Positions 5,820 through 11,655 of a stretch of DNA of 11,655 nt are shown piece by piece. The notes below the pieces were generated by a model. That model did not search any database, was not told the origin of the DNA, and saw only the letters and a program-made list of their open reading frames with translations. This DNA comes from Planctomycetota bacterium (lineage in GTDB: Bacteria > Planctomycetota > Phycisphaerae > UBA1845), in NCBI GenBank assembly GCA_022561255.1, contig JADFRO010000058.1, positions 1 through 11,655 on the forward strand. The letters are read 5' to 3'. A program made the translations under genes and the position numbers. Within the stretch, counting starts at the first letter, position 1, and the number at the start of each line of letters is the position of its first letter.

Positions 5820-6170
5820 CTAGCCGGAACGCATCGCGCCGATTCGCTCCTCCACCGACTCGATCGCGGTGATGCGAACGCCGAAATTTTCACCCACCTT
5901 CACGGCTCGCCCGGTGCCGATTATGTGGTTGCCGATCGTGAGGCGAAGATCCGCGTCCGACGCCTGGTCGAACTCCAGGATCGTCCCCACCGCAATGGCG
6001 ACAATGGTTTCGACGTTCAACATCCGCTCAGCTACGACGACGGAAAGACAAACGGTCAAGCCGAGTATTCGCGAGACTTCCGGGCTGCGGGGTGTGGACG
6101 CCGGCTGCGGGGCGCTCGGAGTGGGAGCAGCGGTAAAAAGATCGTCGATCGCTGTTTGCGAAATCGCCAT
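5820..6170 (-). CDS. fliN: Flagellar motor switch protein FliN-like (SpoA domain)
   Basis: FliN is part of the C-ring of the flagellar motor, taking part in rotation switching and export. The 116-residue protein is slightly shorter than E. coli FliN (137). Residues about 34-106 form the SpoA/FliMN_C domain: ILGLTVCLSVVVAERMLNVE, then IVAIAVGTILEFDQASDADLRL, then IGTGRAVKVGENFGVRIT. The N-terminus, MAISQTAIDDLFTAA, resembles the LSQ(D/E)EIDALL motif that binds phosphorylated CheY in FliM and FliY. A Pro/Ala/Ser-rich linker (15-32) joins the two parts. No other flagellar gene is visible, so it is an orphan here. It lies 214 nt downstream of fabF and could be read from that operon or from its own promoter, which I could not identify convincingly. 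A type III secretion homologue is less likely. Confidence 0.88.
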   Translation of the reverse strand: MAISQTAIDDLFTAAPTPSAPQPASTPRSPEVSRILGLTVCLSVVVAERMLNVETIVAIAVGTILEFDQASDADLRLTIGNHIIGTGRAVKVGENFGVRITAIESVEERIGAMRSG

Positions 6171-6334
6171 GATGTTGCCTAAGCGCCGTCTGCCCGGGCG
6201 CGCACCGACACCCCCTACAGCATCCGATATCGACAGGAACAGAGGTGGGTCTTAAAACTTCGTATCAACCATCTTGCTGGCATTATGTGCGCTCTCGGCG
6301 CAAGAACAGCCGTTCCTCGCGACCGCGTGATGCT

Positions 6335-6354
6335 GACGGTAGACGACGGTAGAC
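6335..6354. repeat. 10-bp tandem direct repeat between fabF and fliN
   Basis: GACGGTAGAC occurs twice in perfect head-to-tail tandem (6335-6344 and 6345-6354) in the 214-nt gap between fabF and fliN. The same gap has a TGCGC-N5-GCGCA hairpin at 6288-6302 and a CATAAT (minus strand) just downstream of it. The repeat could be a regulator site or a replication-slippage remnant; nothing decides. Confidence 0.4.
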
Positions 6355-6384
6355 AAGGAGCAGAGGAATTCGACGGGGCAAAAG

Positions 6385-7626
6385 CTAATCGAACCGGCGG
6401 ACGACGATGCAGGCGTTGTGACCACCGAAACCGAACGAGTTGCTCATGGCGATGTTGATCTTGTGATCGCGCGCGGTCTTGGGGCAATAATCCAGGTCGC
6501 AACCGTCTCCCGGGTTCTCGAGGTTGATGGTTGGCGGGACGACCGAATTTCTTGCGGCCAGGATGCAGGCAATAACTTCGAGACCGCCGCTTGCCCCCAG
6601 AGAATGGCCGATCGCGCTCTTGGTGCTACTGATCACCAACTTCTTCGCCCAGTCGCCGAACACGTTCTTGATCGCCAGGGTTTCGGCGGCATCGCCAAGC
6701 GGCGTACTCGTGCCGTGGGCGTTGATGTAATCGATCTCACACGCCTCGACCTCTGCGTCGAGCAACGCGCCTCTCATCGCTTTGGCTGCGCCCTCCCCGG
6801 TTGCGGAAGGTTGGGTGATGTGATCCGCATCGGCGGTTGAAGCGAAGCCGATGACCTCTGCGAGAATCACAGCGCCGCGGCGTTTGGCGTGCTCCAGCTC
6901 CTCGAAGATGACGGCACCTGCACCCTCGGAGAGAACGAATCCGTCGCGGTCGCGATCGAACGGTCGCGAGGCGTGCTGTGGATCGTCGTTTCGCGTACTG
7001 AGCGCTTTCATCGACGCAAATGCTGAGGCAGCCAACGGCGTCAGGGCCGCCTCCGAACCGCCGGTAAATACGACGTCCGCGCCGCCGCGACGGATGTGGT
7101 ACAAGGCTTCACCCATCGCATTGGTTGCGGAAGCGCAAGCGCTGCTAACCGCGATGCTGTTGCCCTTGGCGCCGTAAGCAATCGAGATGTTGCCGCTCGC
7201 GGCGTTCACCATGAGCTTGGGAATGGTAAACGCCGAGACCTTGCTAGGCCCCTTGGTCATCAGCCGGGCAAACTGTTGCTCGAGCTCGTTCATGCCCCCG
7301 ATCCCCGATCCGAAAATGACCGAAAGACGGTCGGGATCGGTCGCGGAGAAGTCGAGTTTTGATGATTCAACCGCCTCGGCTGTAGCGACCATCGCAAGTT
7401 GTGCGTATCGGTCGAGGCGTTTTACGAGCTTGCGATCCAGGAAGGTTTCGGGTTTGAAGTCCGGGACTTCGCCGCCGAACTTGACGTCAAACTCAGTCGT
7501 GTCGAAAAGCGTAATCGGCGTGATACCGCTACGCCCCGCGATGAGGCTGTCCCAATACAAGTCCACGGATACGCCGAACGGCGTAACCGCACCCATACCG
7601 GTGACTACGACGCGTCGTTCAACCAT
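6385..7626 (-). CDS. fabF: 3-oxoacyl-ACP synthase II (KAS II)
   Basis: This enzyme catalyses decarboxylative condensation of malonyl-ACP with acyl-ACP, the elongating step of fatty-acid synthesis. The 413-residue length is typical. The catalytic triad is visible: C164 in VSSACASATNAMGEAL, H304 in NAHGTSTPLGD and H341 in GHSLGASGGLE, with the conserved K336 (STKSAIGH). The glycine-rich end NSFGFGGHN (396-404) is intact, as is the start RRVVVTGMGAVTPFG. Residue spacing matches E. coli FabF with a +1 offset. The GTG-rich region upstream offers no better start than the ATG at 7626, 20 nt after the tandem TAGTAG stop of acpP. It is the last fatty-acid gene of the cluster, in the classic acpP-fabF order. 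FabB identity is unlikely given sequence and neighbours. Confidence 0.96.
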   Translation of the reverse strand: MVERRVVVTGMGAVTPFGVSVDLYWDSLIAGRSGITPITLFDTTEFDVKFGGEVPDFKPETFLDRKLVKRLDRYAQLAMVATAEAVESSKLDFSATDPDRLSVIFGSGIGGMNELEQQFARLMTKGPSKVSAFTIPKLMVNAASGNISIAYGAKGNSIAVSSACASATNAMGEALYHIRRGGADVVFTGGSEAALTPLAASAFASMKALSTRNDDPQHASRPFDRDRDGFVLSEGAGAVIFEELEHAKRRGAVILAEVIGFASTADADHITQPSATGEGAAKAMRGALLDAEVEACEIDYINAHGTSTPLGDAAETLAIKNVFGDWAKKLVISSTKSAIGHSLGASGGLEVIACILAARNSVVPPTINLENPGDGCDLDYCPKTARDHKINIAMSNSFGFGGHNACIVVRRFD

Positions 7627-7646
7627 CGTTACCGCCGTGGAAGCTA

Positions 7647-7901
7647 CTAGGACTTGACCGAAAGGGCCTTCTGGATGTAGTCCATCGCCTCGCCGACGGT
7701 CTTGAGCTTTTCCGCGTCTTCGTCGGGGATCGTCAGGTCGAACTCGTCTTCCAGTTCCATCACGAGCTCAACGGTATCCAACGAGTCCGCGTTCAGGTCG
7801 TTGACGAACGACGTTTCCCGGGAAATCTCGCCCTTGTCAACGCTCATCTGCTCGCTGACAATGTCGATGATCTTTTGTTCAATATCTCCGGCAGAAGCCA
7901 C
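7647..7901 (-). CDS. acpP: Acyl carrier protein
   Basis: This 84-residue acidic protein carries growing acyl chains on 4'-phosphopantetheine. The attachment serine is S40 in the conserved DLNADSLDTVELVMELEDEF block. Four-helix ACP features are complete: IEQKIIDIVSEQM at the start, TIPDEDAEKLKTVGEAMDYI near the end. The start is GTG at 7901, 8 nt after GGGAGG (7910-7915); an ATG at 7908 is out of frame and almost on top of the ribosome site. The gene ends in two consecutive TAG codons (7644-7649). It lies 164 nt downstream of fabG, much more than the other gaps, and that gap holds hairpins and a candidate promoter, consistent with the extra expression ACP usually needs. Confidence 0.96.
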   Translation of the reverse strand: MASAGDIEQKIIDIVSEQMSVDKGEISRETSFVNDLNADSLDTVELVMELEDEFDLTIPDEDAEKLKTVGEAMDYIQKALSVKS

Positions 7902-7909
7902 TACACATA

Positions 7910-7915
7910 CCTCCC
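7910..7915 (-). promoter_or_regulatory. Ribosome binding site that fixes the acpP GTG start
   Basis: The minus strand reads GGGAGG 8 nt before the GTG at 7901. It is one of the strongest Shine-Dalgarno sequences in the fatty-acid cluster and settles the non-ATG start. Confidence 0.7.
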
Positions 7916-7969
7916 ATTGCGTTCCTCAAAACCAATGACCCGAACCTCGGGACGCCTTGCGATTGTGGA

Positions 7970-7998
7970 ATCGTAGTCGTCCGGGCAATTCTTCGCAA
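7970..7998 (-). promoter_or_regulatory. Candidate acpP promoter
   Basis: On the minus strand, TTGCGA (7993-7998, 4 of 6) and TACGAT (7970-7975, 4 of 6) are separated by the optimal 17 nt. Transcription would begin near 7963 and give a leader of about 60 nt to the acpP start. Separate acpP promoters are known in other bacteria. The match is moderate and function is inferred. Confidence 0.35.
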
Positions 7999-8015
7999 CC
8001 ATCCAACACGCCGAG

Positions 8016-8056
8016 GGAGGGCGAAGGCCTCCGAGGGGAGGGGTCGTCACACCCCT
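8016..8056 (-). other. Two consecutive hairpins after fabG
   Basis: Just past the fabG stop, the minus-strand transcript can form AGGGGT-N6-ACCCCT (8039-8056, 6 bp) and then GGAGG-N7-CCTCC (8016-8032, 5 bp). No U-tract follows, so this is not a standard intrinsic terminator. It could act as an attenuator, an RNA-processing or stability element between fabG and acpP, or be chance in GC-rich sequence. Confidence 0.35.
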
Positions 8057-8065
8057 GCCCTACGG

Positions 8066-8806
8066 CTACGTATTCATGCCACCGTCGACCAGCAAGACCT
8101 GGCCTGTGATATAAGACGCCGCGTCACTCGCCAGGAAGGCGACAACCTCGGCCACCTCGTCGACCTGGCCAAATCGGCCCAGCGGAATCAGCGGCTTAGC
8201 CGCTTCCCTGAGCTTCTCCGGTAGATCGGCCGTCATGTCCGTTTCGATGAAACCCGGCGCCACGACGTTGCACGTAATCTTGCGCTTACCCAACTCCTTG
8301 GCGATCGCCTTGGTAAACCCCGAAAGCCCTGCTTTACTTGCAGCGTAGTTGGCTTGACCGGCGTTTCCGAACTCTCCGGAGACGCTTCCGATGTTGACGA
8401 TCCGGCCGTAGCGCTGGCGCACCATCAGGCGGCTGACCGCTCGAGTCAACCAGAATACCCCGCGGAGATTGGTCGTCAGGACCTCCTCGAACTGCTCGTC
8501 GTCCATGTTCATCAGCAGTCCGTCGCGCGTGATTCCGGCATTGTTCACGAGAATCTCGACCCGATCGTGCGTTTCGACGACGCCCTCCACGAAGGCGTCA
8601 ATGGCCACTCGGTCGGTGACGTCCAAGGCACGCGGATCGATCGTTCCGGGAAGTTCGCGTTTTTGGGCCTCACTCGCAAGCGCCTCCAAAGCGGATAGGG
8701 TTCTTGAGCACGCCACGACCGTAGCGCCGCGCTTGGCCAATGCAAGACAGATGGCGCGGCCGATTCCCCGACTGGCGCCAGTCACGATTGCGACTCGATC
8801 TTTCAC
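8066..8806 (-). CDS. fabG: 3-oxoacyl-ACP reductase
   Basis: FabG is the NADPH-dependent reductase that converts 3-oxoacyl-ACP to 3-hydroxyacyl-ACP in each elongation cycle. This 246-residue short-chain dehydrogenase has the cofactor loop TGASRGIG (9-16), the NNAG motif (88-91) and the complete catalytic tetrad N113, S141 (NIGSVSG), Y154 and K158 (QANYAASKAG). The C-terminal VVAPGFIETDMT and GQVLLVDGGMNT are characteristic of true FabG rather than a generic SDR. The start is GTG at 8806, preceded by GGGAG about 10 nt upstream; no in-frame ATG fits better. It lies 20 nt after fabD. Confidence 0.96.
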   Translation of the reverse strand: MKDRVAIVTGASRGIGRAICLALAKRGATVVACSRTLSALEALASEAQKRELPGTIDPRALDVTDRVAIDAFVEGVVETHDRVEILVNNAGITRDGLLMNMDDEQFEEVLTTNLRGVFWLTRAVSRLMVRQRYGRIVNIGSVSGEFGNAGQANYAASKAGLSGFTKAIAKELGKRKITCNVVAPGFIETDMTADLPEKLREAAKPLIPLGRFGQVDEVAEVVAFLASDAASYITGQVLLVDGGMNT

Positions 8807-8826
8807 GAACTCAACTCTCCCGATCG

Positions 8827-9777
8827 CTACGATCGATCTGCACCCGATCCGACAAGTGCGGACTCGACTGATTCGACCGTACTGACGTTACGCGTCGAAA
8901 GCTTGCGGTTGATTTTTCGCATCAGTCCGGTCAGCACACGTCCGGGGCCGATTTCGACGAACCGCTCCACGCCATCGGCGACCATTCGCTCAACGCATCG
9001 CTGCCACAGAACGGGTTGAGTCACCTGGCGCTTCAGCGACAATCTCATTTCATCCGCGTTCCCATGATACCCCGCATCGACGTTCCTGGCGACCGGGATC
9101 CGCGGCTCGGTAAAGTTCGTGGCCGCAAGAACGCCGTCAAGCTGATCCGCCGCTGACTGCATGAGTGGGGTATGGAAGGCCCCCGCGACGGCAAGCGGGA
9201 TCGCGCGACAGTGAAGTTCGTCCGCGAGCACTACCGCTCGCTCACAGGCGGCCTGGCTACCCGCGATAACGATCTGTCCGGGGCAGTTGAAGTTCGCCGG
9301 GGCGAGAACGTCCTCGCCTCGGGCACGGTCGCAAAGGGTGACCGCCGTCTCTTCGTCGGCGCCGACGAGCGATACCATCCCGCCCTTCACGGCGAGCGCC
9401 GCCTCTTGCATCAATTCCCCACGACGCTGCACGAGCCGAAGGGCGTCGTCGAAGCTCAAGGCTCCGGCGACGTACAGCGCCGTATACTCGCCCAGACTCA
9501 AACCGCCGGTGCGTGAAAAATCATTGAGAGATCCGCCGGATTCCAGAAACGCTTCCCAGATGGCGGCGCTGGTCACGAAGATGGCGGGCTGTTGGACGTC
9601 GGTGCGTTCGAGCTTTTCGGCTGGACCGCCGAAACACACGGCCGCCAGGTCGAAGCCGACGACCTCATTGGCTCGGTCATAGATCGCGCGGGCGCGCTTG
9701 TATCGCGCGGCGACGTCGCGTCCCATGCCGACGGACTGCGCGCCTTGCCCGGGAAAAATGACGGCGGTGTCACCCAT
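8827..9777 (-). CDS. fabD: Malonyl-CoA:ACP transacylase
   Basis: FabD moves the malonyl group from CoA to ACP, supplying the elongation unit. The 316-residue protein shows the N-terminal FPGQGAQ (8-14), nucleophile S94 in GLSLGEYTAL, R119 (QRRGELMQEA), Q168 in NCPGQIVIAG and catalytic H202 in AGAFHTPLM, plus EIGPGRVLTGL near the end. The residue before the serine is Leu (GLSLG) rather than the usual His (GHSLG); the serine-histidine pair is intact, so activity is expected. GGGAG about 9 nt upstream supports the ATG at 9777. It starts 30 nt after fabH and is followed by fabG after 20 nt, the classic gene order. Confidence 0.95.
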   Translation of the reverse strand: MGDTAVIFPGQGAQSVGMGRDVAARYKRARAIYDRANEVVGFDLAAVCFGGPAEKLERTDVQQPAIFVTSAAIWEAFLESGGSLNDFSRTGGLSLGEYTALYVAGALSFDDALRLVQRRGELMQEAALAVKGGMVSLVGADEETAVTLCDRARGEDVLAPANFNCPGQIVIAGSQAACERAVVLADELHCRAIPLAVAGAFHTPLMQSAADQLDGVLAATNFTEPRIPVARNVDAGYHGNADEMRLSLKRQVTQPVLWQRCVERMVADGVERFVEIGPGRVLTGLMRKINRKLSTRNVSTVESVESALVGSGADRS

Positions 9778-9807
9778 TCCTTGAGACTCCCAAGGGTTCT
9801 GTAAGCC

Positions 9808-10800
9808 TTAGAGCCGAACGACCATCGTGGCCCAAGTCAGTCCCGCGCCGATGGCGACCATCAGAACGTGGTCCCCCTCCGTCAGCGTGCCGTCGTGCCG
9901 CGCTTCGTCGAGGGCGACGGGGATTGACGCGGCCGAAGTGTTACCGTATCGCACGATGTTCACGGCGATCTTGTCTTCCGGCAGCCCCATCCTCTGACGA
10001 ACCGACTCAATGATTCGCAAGTTGGATTGATGCGGAATGACGAGCTTCAGATCGTTCGCGGTCAAATTGGTCGCCTTGAGGGCTTCATCGATGATCTGCT
10101 GCATTTTGACGACGGCGAATTTGTAGACGTCACGGCCCCGCATTTTCATGTAATGCAATCGCTCGGCAACCGTGTTCGCACTCGCTGGGAGCAAGGATCC
10201 ACCCGCGGGAACCCAAATGTGCTTCGCCCGACTCCCATCACACCCCAGCGCGGCGTGAAGAATCGATTGCTGCGGATTGAGCGTCTTGCTCAGGACCGCC
10301 GCCCCCGCGCCGTCCCCCATGAGCACTGCGATCGTTCGATCCTCAGGATCGACGAACCGGGTAAGCGTTTCCGCGCCGATCACCATGGCGTGTTCGTACG
10401 GACCTGCAACCAACATACTCGCTGCGACGGACGTGGCGTGCAGAAAACCGGAACACGCGGCGCTGACGTCAAAAGAAGGAACCTGCCGGGCACCCAGCGC
10501 GTCCTGAACGAACGCCGCAGTTGAGGGGAACGGACAATCGCCCGTGGCCGTCGCGACGACGATCAGGTCGATCTCCTCCGCGCTCATGTCGGCGTCTTTT
10601 AACGCCCGCCTGGCGGCGTGGAGTGCTAGCGTGGACGTGGTTTCATCCTTGGCAGCACGCCTGCGTTCACGGATGCCCGTACGCGAGACGATCCATTCAT
10701 CGCTGGTATCCAGGTGATCGATGAAATGCTGGTTCGTCAGCACATGCTTTGGGAGGTACGCGCCCGTGCCGGAGAACCGAATGGGCAGCGGTTTGGTCAT
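9808..10800 (-). CDS. fabH: 3-oxoacyl-ACP synthase III (KAS III)
   Basis: FabH starts fatty-acid synthesis by condensing an acyl-CoA primer with malonyl-ACP. The 330-residue length is normal. The catalytic residues are C116 (DVSAACSGFL), H257 (IPHQSN) and N287 (RYGNTSAAS). Other typical blocks are TSDEWIVSRTGIRERR (32-47), MGDGAGAAVL (161-170) and the C-terminal AIGAGLTWATMVVRL. Whether it prefers acetyl or branched primers cannot be read from the sequence. AGGA 6 nt before the ATG at 10800 supports the start. It is 33 nt after plsX and 30 nt before fabD. Confidence 0.96.
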   Translation of the reverse strand: MTKPLPIRFSGTGAYLPKHVLTNQHFIDHLDTSDEWIVSRTGIRERRRAAKDETTSTLALHAARRALKDADMSAEEIDLIVVATATGDCPFPSTAAFVQDALGARQVPSFDVSAACSGFLHATSVAASMLVAGPYEHAMVIGAETLTRFVDPEDRTIAVLMGDGAGAAVLSKTLNPQQSILHAALGCDGSRAKHIWVPAGGSLLPASANTVAERLHYMKMRGRDVYKFAVVKMQQIIDEALKATNLTANDLKLVIPHQSNLRIIESVRQRMGLPEDKIAVNIVRYGNTSAASIPVALDEARHDGTLTEGDHVLMVAIGAGLTWATMVVRL

Positions 10801-10833
10801 GGGGCGTCCTGTCGGAGTTTCGTGAAAACGGGT

Positions 10834-11655
10834 TCAGGAGAGTCGGGCGACGACGGCTTCACTGAATTTAAGCTTAACAAACCGGCTCGCGACCCGCACC
10901 GCGTTGAGAACGGCGAATTCGTTACTTCGTCCGTGACAGATGATGCAAACACCATTGACACCCAACAGAGGTGCGCCACCGTACTGGCTATAGTCGTGAC
11001 GTTGCCAGACACGCTCCAGTGCACCGTTGATCTTGTTTTGCAACTGGGGCGCCTCATCGTCGAATTCTCTTGCGATCGTGCGGAACAAGCCCTCCGCCAG
11101 GCCTTCGATAAACTTCAGCGCGATGTTGCCCACGAAACCGTCGCAAACCGCGACGTCGCATCGGTCTTCAAAAAGGTCACGCCCTTCCGCATTGCCGACG
11201 AAATTCAGCAGCGGATCCGCGTCGAGAAGCGCGTGCGTCTGTTTGACCAGTCCCGTGCCCTTACCGCTTTCCGCCCCGATCGAAATAACGGCTACGCGAG
11301 GTTGCTTGATCTCCAGAACCTGCTCGGCGTAGAGCGTCGCCATGACGGCGTATTCGTAGAGATGCCGAGGCTTCGCCTGAATGTTCGCTCCGACGTCGCA
11401 CAGAACGAACGGACCGTGGAACGACGGTATCGTTACCGCAATGCCCGGCCTGGACACACAGGGGAGCGCTCTGAGTTTCAACTGGCAGGCGGCGGCACAA
11501 GCCCCGGTGTTGCCCGCACTGATCACCGCATCCACTTCACCGGCCGCGGCAAGTTCTGCGAGCCGGACGATCGACGAATCCTTCTTGGTTTTCAGTGCCT
11601 CGACCGGCGCCTCATCCATCGCGATAACCTGCGATGCATGAACGATGCGAAGACG
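10834..11655 (-). CDS. plsX: Phosphate acyltransferase PlsX, 5' end cut by window edge
   Basis: PlsX converts acyl-ACP and phosphate to acyl-phosphate, which PlsY uses to acylate glycerol-3-phosphate; it links fatty-acid synthesis to phospholipids and acts at the membrane face. Some 273 residues are visible, reading in from the edge as RLRIVHASQVIAMDEAPVEA. Since the family is about 330-350 residues, roughly the first 70 lie outside. Hallmarks seen: KKDSSIVRL, VISAGNTGAC, the LCDVGANIQAKPRHL block, VISIGAESGKGTGL, FVGNAEGRDLF, VAVCDGFVGNIALK and the YGGAPLLGVNGVCIICHG segment. The ATG at 11619 (MDEAP) is internal to the conserved domain and is not the true start. It is the first visible gene of the fab cluster; rpmF often precedes plsX in other bacteria, just beyond this edge. 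Confidence 0.95.
   Translation of the reverse strand, partial: RLRIVHASQVIAMDEAPVEALKTKKDSSIVRLAELAAAGEVDAVISAGNTGACAAACQLKLRALPCVSRPGIAVTIPSFHGPFVLCDVGANIQAKPRHLYEYAVMATLYAEQVLEIKQPRVAVISIGAESGKGTGLVKQTHALLDADPLLNFVGNAEGRDLFEDRCDVAVCDGFVGNIALKFIEGLAEGLFRTIAREFDDEAPQLQNKINGALERVWQRHDYSQYGGAPLLGVNGVCIICHGRSNEFAVLNAVRVASRFVKLKFSEAVVARLS

Noticed and set aside
6171..6384. Sigma28 flagellar promoter for fliN
   Set aside because: AAGTTT and CGATA elements occur, but about 20 nt apart rather than the roughly 11 expected, so I do not call it. No sigma54 TGGCA/TTGCA pair was found either.
7187..7657. Long + strand open frames opposite fabF, fabG, fabD and the lipoprotein
   Set aside because: They are low-complexity antisense shadows of strongly conserved genes in GC-rich DNA and have no recognisable domains.
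1..11655. Defence island, prophage, insertion sequence or CRISPR array
   Set aside because: No transposase, integrase, methylase, toxin-antitoxin pair, spaced direct repeats or terminal inverted repeats are visible; the one nuclease-like protein has no defence partners nearby.

Overview
The window is GC-rich, gene-dense bacterial chromosome with no sign of phage, transposon, CRISPR or rRNA/tRNA genes. Gene content points to Planctomycetota, possibly a Phycisphaerae-like lineage. The main evidence is a HYExAFE-family protein, which I associate with that phylum, an ArsR-like winged-helix protein with a GPLYHHINQL recognition helix, and a FabD with GLSLG in place of GHSLG. This assignment is inference from gene content, not a measured phylogeny.

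Left part (1-3740). The tail of a small membrane protein gene is followed by a + strand winged-helix protein with a very basic N-terminal tail. Facing them is a six-gene minus-strand cluster, read from right to left: a YkgJ-type cysteine-cluster protein, a probable lipoprotein, a HYExAFE PD-(D/E)xK-like protein, a 78-residue exported/membrane protein, and two short exported proteins that look like tandem paralogues. Gaps are 1, 30, 7, 65 and 11 nt, so the cluster is probably one operon. A good sigma70-type promoter (TTGACG-N18-TATAAT) lies upstream of its first gene, with an inverted repeat filling the spacer. A second candidate promoter lies just inside the end of the HYExAFE gene and would give a leaderless transcript.

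Middle part (3849-6170). rsmD (16S rRNA m2G966 methyltransferase) and a CCA tRNA nucleotidyltransferase gene overlap by ATGA on the + strand, a small RNA-maturation pair. A lone minus-strand fliN-like gene, with a FliM/FliY-like N-terminal motif, converges on them.

Right part (6385-11655). This is a complete classical fatty-acid initiation/elongation cluster on the minus strand, in transcription order plsX (5' end outside the window)-fabH-fabD-fabG-acpP-fabF. FabD makes malonyl-ACP, FabH primes chains, FabF condenses, FabG reduces, AcpP carries the chain, and PlsX passes finished acyl groups to phospholipid synthesis. The genes are 20-33 nt apart, except for a 164-nt fabG-acpP gap with hairpins, a candidate acpP promoter and a strong ribosome binding site before a GTG start. 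fabZ, fabI and the acetyl-CoA carboxylase genes are not in view.

The core-metabolism genes are ordinary. The most interesting part is the left-hand operon of poorly characterised envelope/nuclease-like genes and its control region. I do not see strong evidence for a defence or mobile system.
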